From positions 1 through 9,740 of the forward strand of contig JAGAEH010000218.1 in assembly GCA_017613225.1 (NCBI GenBank): a stretch of DNA of 9,740 bases, read 5' to 3'. A program made the position numbers and the translations under genes. Below, in pieces: positions 1-5,341 of the stretch. The DNA comes from Lachnospiraceae bacterium. Lineage in GTDB: Bacteria; Bacillota; Clostridia; Lachnospirales; Lachnospiraceae. The notes under the pieces are model-generated. The model saw only the letters and a list, made by a program, of their open reading frames with translations, was not told where the DNA came from and made no database searches. Positions within the stretch are counted from its first letter, which is position 1. Each line of letters begins with the position of its first letter.

Positions 1-867
1 AACGCCCGCACCGTGGTCATCGGACGGAATCAGAACCCCTGGAAGGAATGCTGAACCGCCCTCCTGGAACAGGAGGGCGGTCATCTGGCTCGCCGCATCT
101 CCGGCGGCGGGGCGGTATTTCACGACCTGGGGAACCTGAACTTCACCTTTCTGGTTCCGACGGAGGATTACGATCTGGACCGCCAGCTCTCCGTGATCGG
201 GGAGGCGGTGAAGAGTTTCGGCATCCGGGCGGAAAAGTCCGGCCGCAACGACGTGCTGGCGGAGGGCAGGAAGTTTTCGGGCAACGCCTTTTATCAGCAC
301 AGAGGGCAGTCCTATCACCACGGCACCCTGCTGGTGGACGTGGACATGGATAAGCTGGGGCGGTACCTGAATCCATCCAAGGCCAAGCTGGCCAGCAAAG
401 GCGTGGATTCCACCCGGTCCCGGGTGGTGAACCTGAAGGAACTGGCTCCGGAGATGACCGTAGAAAGCCTGCGGCAGGCCATGGAGAACGCCTTCGGCGC
501 CGTGTACGGCCGCAGACCCGAACGGATCGCGCCGGATGGACCGGACGCGGAAAAAGTCCGCGCTTACTATGAGATCAACCGCAGTTTTGACTGGCTCTAC
601 GGCCGGAAGATGGCCTTTTCCTTTGCCTGCGAAGAGCGCTTTGCCTGGGGCGGGCTGGAACTGGAGCTTCTGGTGGACGAAGGCCGCGTGCAGGACTGCG
701 CCGTTTATACCGACGCCATGGACCACAGCCTGGCAGCCGTGCTGAAGAAAGCTTTTACCGGCTGTGTCTTTTCCACCGAGGCGCTGTGCGCCGCGGCGGA
801 AGCAACAGAACTTGATGATAGTGTAAAAACGGATATTGCCCGATTCTTGCGAGATCAGGATATCTAA
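1..867 (+). pseudogene. lplA: Lipoate-protein ligase A, 5'-truncated by the window, with an in-frame TGA
   Basis: Frame 1 reads NARTVVIGRNQNPWKEC, then TGA (52-54), then TALLEQEGGHLARR and ISGGGAVFHDLGNLNFTF. This is the LplA core: the VVIGRNQNPWKEC strand and the RRxSGGGAVxHD lipoyl-AMP binding motif. Further on it keeps SGRND, GRKFSGNA (the lysine matching the catalytic Lys of E. coli LplA), YHHGTLL, YLNPSKAKLASKG and the C-terminal accessory domain (WLYG.. to FLRDQDI), ending at TAA 865-867. LplA activates free lipoate with ATP and transfers it to lipoyl domains of E2 or GcvH in the cytoplasm. About 40 N-terminal residues lie outside the window. A single C-to-T change (CGA to TGA, an Arg position) explains the stop. 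Restart at GTG 193 would lose the RRxSGGGAVxHD motif and could not give an active enzyme. The frame is otherwise clean for 270 codons, so the mutation is recent or the base is wrong; true recoding is less likely. Family call is near certain; pseudogene status is not. Confidence 0.85.
55..81 (+). other. Perfect 12-bp hairpin directly after the in-frame TGA of lplA
   Basis: ACCGCCCTCCTG (55-66), loop GAA (67-69), CAGGAGGGCGGT (70-81) form an uninterrupted 12-bp stem with a triloop. It begins at the base after the TGA at 52-54. There is no T tract, so it is not an intrinsic terminator. The codons also make good LplA sequence (TALLEQEGG), so part of the palindrome follows from coding. It resembles the placement of a bacterial SECIS but the loop lies only 12 bases from the TGA, closer than usual, and homologs have Asn or Arg here rather than Cys. 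Function unknown. Confidence 0.55.
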
Positions 868-870
868 AAC

Positions 871-912
871 GAGAAAGTCCCCGCAGGACGCTCTCAGAAA
901 CTGATCGTTTTT
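871..912 (+). terminator. Weak stem-loop after lplA, possible attenuating terminator
   Basis: GAGA-AA-GTCC (871-880), loop CCGCA, GGAC-GC-TCTC (886-895) form a stem with a 2x2 internal mismatch. A run of five T's follows at 908-912, separated from the stem by 12 bases. That distance is too long for a classical Rho-independent terminator, so this is at best a weak one or just local structure. Confidence 0.25.
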
Positions 913-930
913 AAGCTGAAGTAAGGAACT

Positions 931-1318
931 CCGGCCGCAAAGGGTGAAACTGCGGAATGCGGCCGGAATAAAAGCGCCATAGGGACTGCTTAACTGAGGA
1001 AAAAGAGGAACAGAGCCGGCCGCAAGGGGAGAAGCAGCAGAATGCGGCCGGAAGAAAGGCGCCATTGGGACTGTCTAACTGAGAAAAATGAGGAACAGAG
1101 CCGGCCGCAATGAGAGAAACAGCAGAGTGCGGCCGGAAGAAGGGCGCCGTTGGGACTGTCTAACTGAGGAAAATGAGGAACAGAGCCGGCTGCAAAGAGA
1201 GAAACAGCGGAATGCGGCCGGAATAAAAGCGCTTTTGAGACTGTTTAACAAAGGAAAAAGAGGAACAGAGCCGGCCGCAATGAGAGAAACAGCAGAATGC
1301 GGCCGGAAGAGGATGCCA
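931..1318 (+). repeat. Array of five 85-bp tandem repeats, each with a conserved hairpin
   Basis: Units start at 931, 1016, 1101, 1186 and 1271, exactly 85 bases apart; the fifth is cut after about 48 bases. Each opens with CCGGCCGCA and, 18 bases after that arm, carries its reverse complement TGCGGCCGG, giving a 9-bp GC-rich stem. In unit 4 the left arm is CCGGCTGCA, which changes one pair to a T-G wobble, so pairing is kept. The loop (about AGAGAAACAGCAGAA) and the linker (GGCGCC, GGGACTGTCTAACTGAGG, AAATGAGGAACAGAG) are also conserved. The period is not a multiple of three, and the frame shifts in each unit, so it is not coding. The array fills the gap between lplA and lpdA and would form five hairpins in any lplA-lpdA read-through transcript. 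I see no clear promoter in 868-1340. It could be a structured leader, an RNA-stabilising or boundary element, or an expanded intergenic repeat. Confidence 0.93.
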
Positions 1319-1340
1319 TATCTGATATATGCCAGAACAG

Positions 1341-1347
1341 AAGGAGG
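1341..1347 (+). promoter_or_regulatory. Ribosome binding site of lpdA
   Basis: AAGGAGG lies 5 bases before ATG 1353. It decides the start: an in-frame ATG at 1329 adds eight residues (MPEQKEDI) but has no Shine-Dalgarno and lies upstream of this site. Confidence 0.85.
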
Positions 1348-1352
1348 ATATT

Positions 1353-2738
1353 ATGAGTGACTTTCAACTGATCGTGATCGGCGCCGGCCCCGGCGGCTAC
1401 ACCGCGGCCCTGCATGCCGCGAAGCGCGGCTTAAAGACCGCCTGTGTCGAGTACCGCGAAGCGGGCGGCACCTGCCTGAACCGCGGCTGCGTGCCCACCA
1501 AGGCCCTGCTGCACGCGTCCCAGGTCTACAAAGAGGCCCAGAACGCTGCCGCCATCGGCGTTACAGTGGACGGCGTGGGCGTCGACCTGCCCGCCATGTT
1601 CGCCCATAAAAACCAGATCACCGGCAAGCTCTCCGCCGGCATCGAAGGCCTGTTCAAAAGCGCGAAGGTGACCTACCTGCGCGGCCGCGGCAGCATTCCG
1701 AAAGAGGGCGTGGTGGCAGTGACCGCAGCTGACGGCACCGTCACCGAGTATACGGCGGACAACATCCTGATCGCCACCGGTTCCGTCCCTTCCATGCCTC
1801 CCATCAAAGGCCTGGACCTGCCGGGCGTGCTGACCTCGGACGAGATCCTGGAAGGCGCGGAAAAGCTGTATGATTCCATCGTTATCATCGGCGGAGGCGT
1901 CATCGGCGGCGAATTTGCCACCTTCTATTCCGATCTGGGCGTGAAAGTCACCGTGGTGGAAGCCCTGGACCGCATGCTGCCCACCCTGGACAAGGATCTG
2001 GGCACCGGCCTTGCCATGGCATTAAAGAAACAGGGCGTTTCGGTGTTCACCGGCGCCATGGTCAAGGAGATCGCTCCCGCGGAAGGCGGACTGACCGTCA
2101 ATTTCGAGACGGCCAAGGGCCCGGGCTCGGCCTTCGGCGAAGTGGTGCTCTGCGCCATCGGCCGCAAGCCGTACTTTGACGGCCTCTTCACCGGTGAAGT
2201 GAAGGCTGAAGCCGGCAAGGGCATCACCGTAAACGAAAAGTTCGCCACCTCCATCCCCGGCATCTATGCCATCGGCGACGTATCTTCCAAGATCCAGCTG
2301 GCCCATGTGGCGGCTGCCCAGGGCACTGCCTGCGTGGACTGGATCTGCGACAAGGAAAACCACATGGATCTGAACCTGGTGCCCTCCTGCATCTACTGCC
2401 GTCCGGAGATCGCCGGCGTGGGCATGAACGACGCCCAGGCCAAGGAGGCCGGCATCGAAGTCAAGGTCGGCAAGTGCGTGATGGGAGCCAACGCCCGCAC
2501 CATGATCGAAGATCCGGGCCGCAGCTTCATGAAGATCATCGCCCGCGCGGACGATCACAAGCTCATTGGCGCTTCCTTCATGTGCAGCCGCGCCACGGAC
2601 ATGATCTCCGAGATCGCCCAGGCCATCGCCAACGGTCTGACGGCGGAGGATCTGCTGGCTGCCATGCGTCCGCACCCCACCTTTGAAGAGGCCATGGGGG
2701 AGGCACTGGAAGATCTGGTGGACAAGCTGAACAAGTGA
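1353..2738 (+). CDS. lpdA: Dihydrolipoamide dehydrogenase (E3)
   Basis: 461 residues, the usual length of an E3 without an N-terminal lipoyl domain. It reoxidises dihydrolipoyl groups of 2-oxoacid dehydrogenase complexes or the glycine cleavage H protein, passing electrons through FAD to NAD+; cytoplasmic homodimer. Visible motifs in order: FAD-binding IGAGPGGYTAA (residues 9-19); redox disulfide GGTCLNRGCVPTKALL with Cys41 and Cys46; NAD-binding IIGGGVIGGEFATF near residues 178-191; second FAD motif GIYAIGDV near 303-310; C-terminal dimerisation domain ending in HPTFEEAMGEAL with catalytic His441 and Glu446. All key residues are present, so it should be active. The start is fixed by an AAGGAGG site. 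Gene order lplA-lpdA fits lipoate use, but no E1, E2 or gcv gene is in the window. A 485-base repeat-filled spacer precedes it and a strong terminator follows. Other members of the pyridine nucleotide-disulfide family (mercuric or glutathione reductase) are excluded by overall match and the Lpd-type His-Glu end. Confidence 0.97.
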   Translation: MSDFQLIVIGAGPGGYTAALHAAKRGLKTACVEYREAGGTCLNRGCVPTKALLHASQVYKEAQNAAAIGVTVDGVGVDLPAMFAHKNQITGKLSAGIEGLFKSAKVTYLRGRGSIPKEGVVAVTAADGTVTEYTADNILIATGSVPSMPPIKGLDLPGVLTSDEILEGAEKLYDSIVIIGGGVIGGEFATFYSDLGVKVTVVEALDRMLPTLDKDLGTGLAMALKKQGVSVFTGAMVKEIAPAEGGLTVNFETAKGPGSAFGEVVLCAIGRKPYFDGLFTGEVKAEAGKGITVNEKFATSIPGIYAIGDVSSKIQLAHVAAAQGTACVDWICDKENHMDLNLVPSCIYCRPEIAGVGMNDAQAKEAGIEVKVGKCVMGANARTMIEDPGRSFMKIIARADDHKLIGASFMCSRATDMISEIAQAIANGLTAEDLLAAMRPHPTFEEAMGEALEDLVDKLNK

Positions 2739-2774
2739 TGTAAAAGACGCCAGGACAGAGCCTGACATAAAAAG

Positions 2775-2812
2775 CGGAGGCGGGACCAAAAGTTCCCGCC
2801 TCCGTTTTCCTT
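2775..2812 (+). terminator. Rho-independent terminator after lpdA, likely bidirectional
   Basis: CGGAGGCGGGA (2775-2785) pairs with TCCCGCCTCCG (2794-2804), an 11-bp perfect stem with an 8-base loop, followed by TTTTCCTTTT. On the minus strand the same stem is followed by CTTTTTATG, so it can also end transcription arriving from the opposite side. Confidence 0.92.
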
Positions 2813-2824
2813 TTAAAGGATCGT

Positions 2825-3178
2825 TCAGAGAATGCCATACTCCTTATAGAGTTTTTGCCGGTATTCCGGATCAGAGGCAGCTTGCAGCAGGTCCTCTTCC
2901 CGGAGGTCCTTCATCATGATCCGTACAAGAGCGGCAAACCGGGACTCACCTTCTTTCAGTCCTTCCGCGAGCCCTTCTTCCCGGGCTTTTTTGCGCGCAG
3001 CCCGGGTCTCGACTTCAATGAATGTCTCCAGTTTCATGTAATCCTCCTTCCATCCCTGATTGCTTTTGGACTCTGACACCGCTCTTTGCAGCTCGTCGGT
3101 AAATGAGTCCTCTGTCACTCCGCTATTACTACACATCAATGGAGGCTTCCAGTCAAGTAACCGGTCGTTACATCCGGA
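2825..3178 (-). pseudogene. C-terminal remnant of a PD-(D/E)XK nuclease family transposase (Rpn-like) gene
   Basis: The minus-strand frame is open from just after a TGA (3179-3181) to TGA 2825-2827. It reads ...NSGVTEDSFTDELQRAV, then GWKEDYMKLETFIEVE, a charged helical linker ARKKAREEGLAEGLKEGESR, and the end DLLQAASDPEYRQKLYKEYGIL. The WKEDYMKLE, REEGxxEGxxEG and SDPEYRxxLYKEYGI blocks are typical of the C-terminal tail of clostridial PD-(D/E)XK (Rpn/PDDEXK-2) proteins of about 300 residues. The whole N-terminal nuclease domain is missing. The possible starts at TTG 3139 and ATG 3136 have no Shine-Dalgarno, so I read it as a decayed fragment rather than a small gene. It ends 20 bases from the shared terminator. 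Family assignment rests on pattern memory and is fairly, not fully, sure. Confidence 0.7.
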
Positions 3179-3184
3179 TCAGGG

Positions 3185-3231
3185 CCGTCCCGATTCCGCC
3201 ATGATGAAGACAGAAGAACCGTCCCCGTGTC
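3185..3231 (-). repeat. REP-like intergenic motif with two GGGACGG copies
   Basis: On the minus strand, GACACGGGGACGG (3231-3219) is followed by TTCTTCTGTC, so a 23-base element begins with GACA and ends with TGTC. A second GGGACGG lies at 3191-3185, 34 bases on. Very similar GACACGGGGACGGTTC-type sequences recur between genes in many Firmicutes, as I recall, near IS200/RAYT-type elements; that link is inference. It begins one base after the permease stop and sits where the PD-(D/E)XK gene is broken. Confidence 0.4.
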
Positions 3232-3232
3232 G

Positions 3233-3886
3233 TCACAGATCGATCTTTTCGAATCGCTTGATTGACACTTTGCAGGAGATCCACGTCGCAGCGGCGAAGA
3301 TCAGGGCTGCCAGCACGAGCATCACCAGCTGCAGCTCCAGCCAGGCGCCTCCGGGCTCGTTTAAGAAGGTCAGCCCGGGAATGTGGTGCAGCACTTCCGC
3401 GATGGCGACCAGCAGGAAAGCGGCGATGCCGAAGCGCAGGAAGGGCATGCCCACTTTCCAGGCTGTCTTGAAAAAACCGCCCACGAACAGGACGTTGAAG
3501 GCCGTAAAGACCAGCAGGACGCAAGCCAGGAAGTAAGGCGTGGCGTTCATCATCGGGTTCGTCACATAGGGACCCGCGTCTGCCATCAGCGTCATGCGGA
3601 TCACGGTCAGTACGGCGGTGATCACAAAGGCGATCCCTTCGAACAGCAGCACTTTCACATATTTGGCCCGGACCACGTCCCGCTTTCTGACCGGCAGCAG
3701 CACGGAGTAGAGGATGTCGTTGGACTCGTTCGTATACTGAAAGCTGTGGAAGATCCCCAGGCATACCAGGAACGTTCCCACCAGAATGGGATATCCCGGG
3801 ATCAGGGTCAGAAGCACTGCAGCCAGCAGGCCCCAGGTCACGGCCTGGGTGCAGAGACTGATCTCTTTATGGAAAAGTTTGCTCAT
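3233..3886 (-). CDS. ABC-2 type transporter permease
   Basis: 217 residues, mostly hydrophobic, with about six membrane segments (near residues 15-31, 33-46, 80-101, 116-139, 148-169 and 184-203). The cytosolic stretch FHSFQYTNESNDILYSVLLPVRKRD and following RAKY are typical of the ABC2_membrane_5 family, in which a short permease pairs with a separately encoded ATPase. It is the membrane half of an exporter whose substrate cannot be told; relatives are linked to peptide or envelope-stress export. The start at ATG 3886 has AGGAGGTG at 3899-3892, five bases upstream, lying inside the 18-codon ORF that ends over this start codon (ATGA overlap). It is the last gene of the regulator-ATPase-permease operon. 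No strong terminator follows; only the REP-like motif and the broken gene lie between it and the bidirectional terminator at 2775-2804. Confidence 0.88.
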   Translation of the reverse strand: MSKLFHKEISLCTQAVTWGLLAAVLLTLIPGYPILVGTFLVCLGIFHSFQYTNESNDILYSVLLPVRKRDVVRAKYVKVLLFEGIAFVITAVLTVIRMTLMADAGPYVTNPMMNATPYFLACVLLVFTAFNVLFVGGFFKTAWKVGMPFLRFGIAAFLLVAIAEVLHHIPGLTFLNEPGGAWLELQLVMLVLAALIFAAATWISCKVSIKRFEKIDL

Positions 3887-3939
3887 GCTGCCACCTCCTG
3901 TTTCAAAAGACTGAATACGCTTGCGGATCTTGTCTTCAT
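3883..3939 (-). CDS. 18-residue micro-ORF between ATPase and permease
   Basis: ATG at 3939-3937 encodes MKTRSASVFSLLKQEVAA and stops with TGA at 3885-3883. The start overlaps the ATPase stop as ATGA (3939-3936), and its stop overlaps the permease start as ATGA (3886-3883). It has its own strong Shine-Dalgarno GGAGGTGA (3951-3944), four bases before the ATG and lying inside the ATPase C-terminal codons. The codons for QEV form the permease's own ribosome binding site. The peptide is basic at its start with a short SxFSLLKQE helix, like the first cytosolic helix of many ABC permeases. It is not in the permease frame (offset 53 bases). It may be a translational coupler, a tiny transporter subunit, or a displaced permease N-terminus left after a one-base indel. 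Function unknown. Confidence 0.5.
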   Translation of the reverse strand: MKTRSASVFSLLKQEVAA

Positions 3940-4685
3940 ATTGTCACCTCCGCCGCGAAATCGTGGATGCTGCGCTTTTCATAGCTGACCATGATGTTCT
4001 CCAGGGTATCTCCCCGGCCCTCCGCGGCGCCGCGTTCCATGAAAGCCGTCATCGGTTCGCTGGCGATCAGCCGGCCGCCCGCGATGTAGGTGATGTCGTC
4101 GGCGCACTTTTCCAGGTCGGAAGTGATGTGGGTGGAGAAGAGGATGGTCACGCCCCGGTCCTTCAAAAAGGTGAAGGCCTCCAGCAGCTCCTCCCGGGAG
4201 ACGGGGTCCAGCCCGCTGGTGGGCTCGTCCAGGATCAGCAGCTCCGCGTGATGGGAGAGGGCCAGCGTCAGCGCCAGCTTCACTTTCATGCCCTCGGAAA
4301 GCTGCGCGGGTGTTTTGTTTTCGTCCAGCGCGAAGATCTCCATCCACTGCCTGCAGGCGGCCTCGTCCCAGTTGGGATAGAAGGTCTTGGTCACCTCGAT
4401 CAGCTTGCGGATCTTCTTGCGCTTGTAAAAGTCCACTGCGCCGCCCGCGTAGCCGATGCGCTGCTTGATCTCGTCCTCGTGGGGCAGCAGATCCATTCCG
4501 AAAAACCGGATCTGGCCCGCGGAGGGGTGCACGATGTTCAGGATCGACTTGAGTGTGGTGGTCTTTCCGGCCCCGTTGCGGCCGATGAAGCCCATGATGC
4601 GGCCCTTTTCCAGGGTAAAACTTACATTATTCAAATGAAAAGCGGGATAGTCCTTGCACAGCCCGCTCACTTCCAGGATGGCCAT
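3936..4685 (-). CDS. ABC transporter ATP-binding protein
   Basis: 249 residues, a complete nucleotide-binding domain of the ABC-2 exporter (YtrB/EcsA-like) class. Walker A GRNGAGKTT is at residues 35-43, the ABC signature is LSEGM at 129-133 (variant of LSGGQ, usual in this subfamily), Walker B LLILDEPTSGLD at 149-160 and the switch histidine is in STH at 184-186. The Q-loop region reads IGYAGGAVDFYKRKK, which lacks the usual glutamine but matches the subfamily pattern. It should hydrolyse ATP in the cytosol to drive the permease encoded downstream. AAGGAGG at 4698-4692 lies six bases before the ATG, inside the end of the regulator gene, and only one base (C) separates the regulator TGA from this ATG, so translation is coupled. 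The stop overlaps the following micro-ORF start by four bases. Substrate unknown. Confidence 0.95.
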   Translation of the reverse strand: MAILEVSGLCKDYPAFHLNNVSFTLEKGRIMGFIGRNGAGKTTTLKSILNIVHPSAGQIRFFGMDLLPHEDEIKQRIGYAGGAVDFYKRKKIRKLIEVTKTFYPNWDEAACRQWMEIFALDENKTPAQLSEGMKVKLALTLALSHHAELLILDEPTSGLDPVSREELLEAFTFLKDRGVTILFSTHITSDLEKCADDITYIAGGRLIASEPMTAFMERGAAEGRGDTLENIMVSYEKRSIHDFAAEVTI

Positions 4686-4686
4686 G

Positions 4687-5091
4687 TCAGTCCTCCTTTT
4701 GTTCTTTGTCAGAGATAGATGAAGGTTCGCTCATTCCGGCAGGGATCGCCCCGTCTTGTCCCGCGCCGGGAAAAGACGGAAGATCGCCCGGACCGGCGGG
4801 GAATCCGCTCTGCCCCGCGCCGGGAAAAGACGGAAACTCGCCCGGACCGGCGGGGATCGGTCCGCCGCCGAAGACCGCGCGGGTCAGGGCTTCAAAGGTC
4901 TCCTTGGGCGGGATCGCGATGCCGCGTTCCACGTCCCCCAGAAGCAGAAGGCTGTCACCCGGGCGGATATTGAAAAGCTCGCGCGCCTCCTTGGGAATGA
5001 CGATCTGGCCCTTGGTGCCCACCGTCACGCTCCAGGCATACTTGCCCTCCATCGGAATCAGAGGGAACTTTGATACATTTGATCCTTTCAT
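4687..5091 (-). CDS. AbrB/MazE/SpoVT-family transcriptional regulator with a Pro/Gly-rich repeat tail
   Basis: 134 residues from ATG 5091. Residues 20-60 hold the swapped-hairpin AbrB fold: SVTVGTKGQIVIPKEARELF then NIRPGDSLLLLGDVERGIAI. This is a dimeric DNA-binding domain. An AbrB-type regulator followed by an ATPase and an ABC-2 permease is a recurring clostridial operon, and the regulator probably controls its own operon. The tail (residues 75-134) is unusual: two near-identical 18-residue blocks, PAGPGEFPSFPGAGQSGF and PAGPGDLPSFPGAGQDGA, then an acidic end DKEQKED; it looks disordered. A longer frame starts at TTG 5157, but that TTG is the first triplet of the operon's -35 box, and ATG 5091 has AGGAGC (5101-5096) at good spacing, so 5091 is preferred. 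Confidence 0.9.
   Translation of the reverse strand: MKGSNVSKFPLIPMEGKYAWSVTVGTKGQIVIPKEARELFNIRPGDSLLLLGDVERGIAIPPKETFEALTRAVFGGGPIPAGPGEFPSFPGAGQSGFPAGPGDLPSFPGAGQDGAIPAGMSEPSSISDKEQKED
4747..4854 (-). repeat. Two-copy 54-bp in-frame repeat in the regulator tail
   Basis: Two 54-base copies lie side by side; for example CCCGCGCCGGGAAAAGACGG recurs at 4760 and 4814 on the plus strand. They encode the two 18-residue Pro/Gly/Phe blocks of the AbrB-family protein. The length keeps the frame, so copy number can change without breaking the gene. Confidence 0.9.
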
Positions 5092-5118
5092 AGCAGCTCC
5101 TGTTAGAAAAGTATGATT

Positions 5119-5136
5119 TGTATAACAAGATATACA
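5119..5136. promoter_or_regulatory. Candidate operator: inverted repeat TGTATA-N6-TATACA
   Basis: TGTATA (5119-5124), ACAAGA, TATACA (5131-5136) form an 18-bp dyad overlapping the -10 and likely start site of the regulator operon. A dimeric AbrB-like protein encoded just downstream could bind here and repress itself. The half-site TGTATA recurs at 5246-5251 over a -10 of the divergent gene. This is inference from position and symmetry; AT-rich -10 DNA can give such dyads by chance. Confidence 0.4.
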
Positions 5137-5157
5137 GCGCGAAAGAGAATCTGTCAA
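5129..5157 (-). promoter_or_regulatory. Promoter of the regulator-ABC operon
   Basis: On the minus strand a perfect -35 TTGACA (5157-5152) is followed after 17 bases by TATATC (5134-5129), a fair -10. Transcription would start near 5122, about 30 bases before ATG 5091. The -35 is strong evidence; the exact -10 is less sure. Confidence 0.65.
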
Positions 5158-5247
5158 GGAGAAAATGAAAAAAAGCCTCCGCCGAGCTCCCCGTGAACAG
5201 ATTAATCTAAAGCTATTTTCTGTAAATCATAACAGACAGGAAGTGTG

Positions 5248-5253
5248 TATAAT
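5248..5253 (+). promoter_or_regulatory. First candidate -10 for the giant surface protein gene
   Basis: Perfect TATAAT, 88 bases before the ATG at 5342. No convincing -35 at 16-18 bases upstream. It overlaps a TGTATA half-site (5246-5251). Confidence 0.4.
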
Positions 5254-5274
5254 GCTATTATTATGTAGTTGAAT

Positions 5275-5283
5275 TGTTATAAT
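5275..5283 (+). promoter_or_regulatory. Extended -10 promoter candidate for the giant surface protein gene
   Basis: TGTTATAAT is a perfect extended -10 (TGnTATAAT), 58 bases before the ATG. Extended -10 promoters can work without a good -35, which is also lacking here (TTATTA-like only). It lies 30 bases after the first TATAAT, so either or both could be used. Confidence 0.5.
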
Positions 5284-5341
5284 AAAAACAACTCGACGAC
5301 CGAAATCGATGACAATACAGGATCAATGTAAGGGGGTCAAA

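Noticed and set aside
49..81. Genuine selenocysteine site in LplA
   Set aside because: The position is not Cys in homologs, a single C-to-T change explains the TGA, and the hairpin loop is too close for a typical bacterial SECIS. Kept as a finding, not as a call.
931..1318. CRISPR array
   Set aside because: The whole 85-bp unit is repeated, including the parts that would have to be unique spacers, and no cas gene is present.
1088..1360. 90-codon plus-strand frame before lpdA
   Set aside because: It is a translation of the 85-bp repeats in changing frames, has no ribosome site, and overlaps the lpdA start and its Shine-Dalgarno.
2022..2789. 255-codon minus-strand frame over lpdA
   Set aside because: Antisense shadow of a fully convincing lpdA; it also runs into the terminator stem.
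3168..3764. 198-codon minus-strand frame overlapping the permease
   Set aside because: Out-of-frame Arg/Pro/Ala-rich shadow; the 3233-3886 frame has membrane segments, family motifs and a ribosome site.
5091..5157. Longer regulator protein starting at TTG 5157
   Set aside because: The TTG is part of the -35 box, has no ribosome site, and the added 22 residues do not belong to the AbrB fold.
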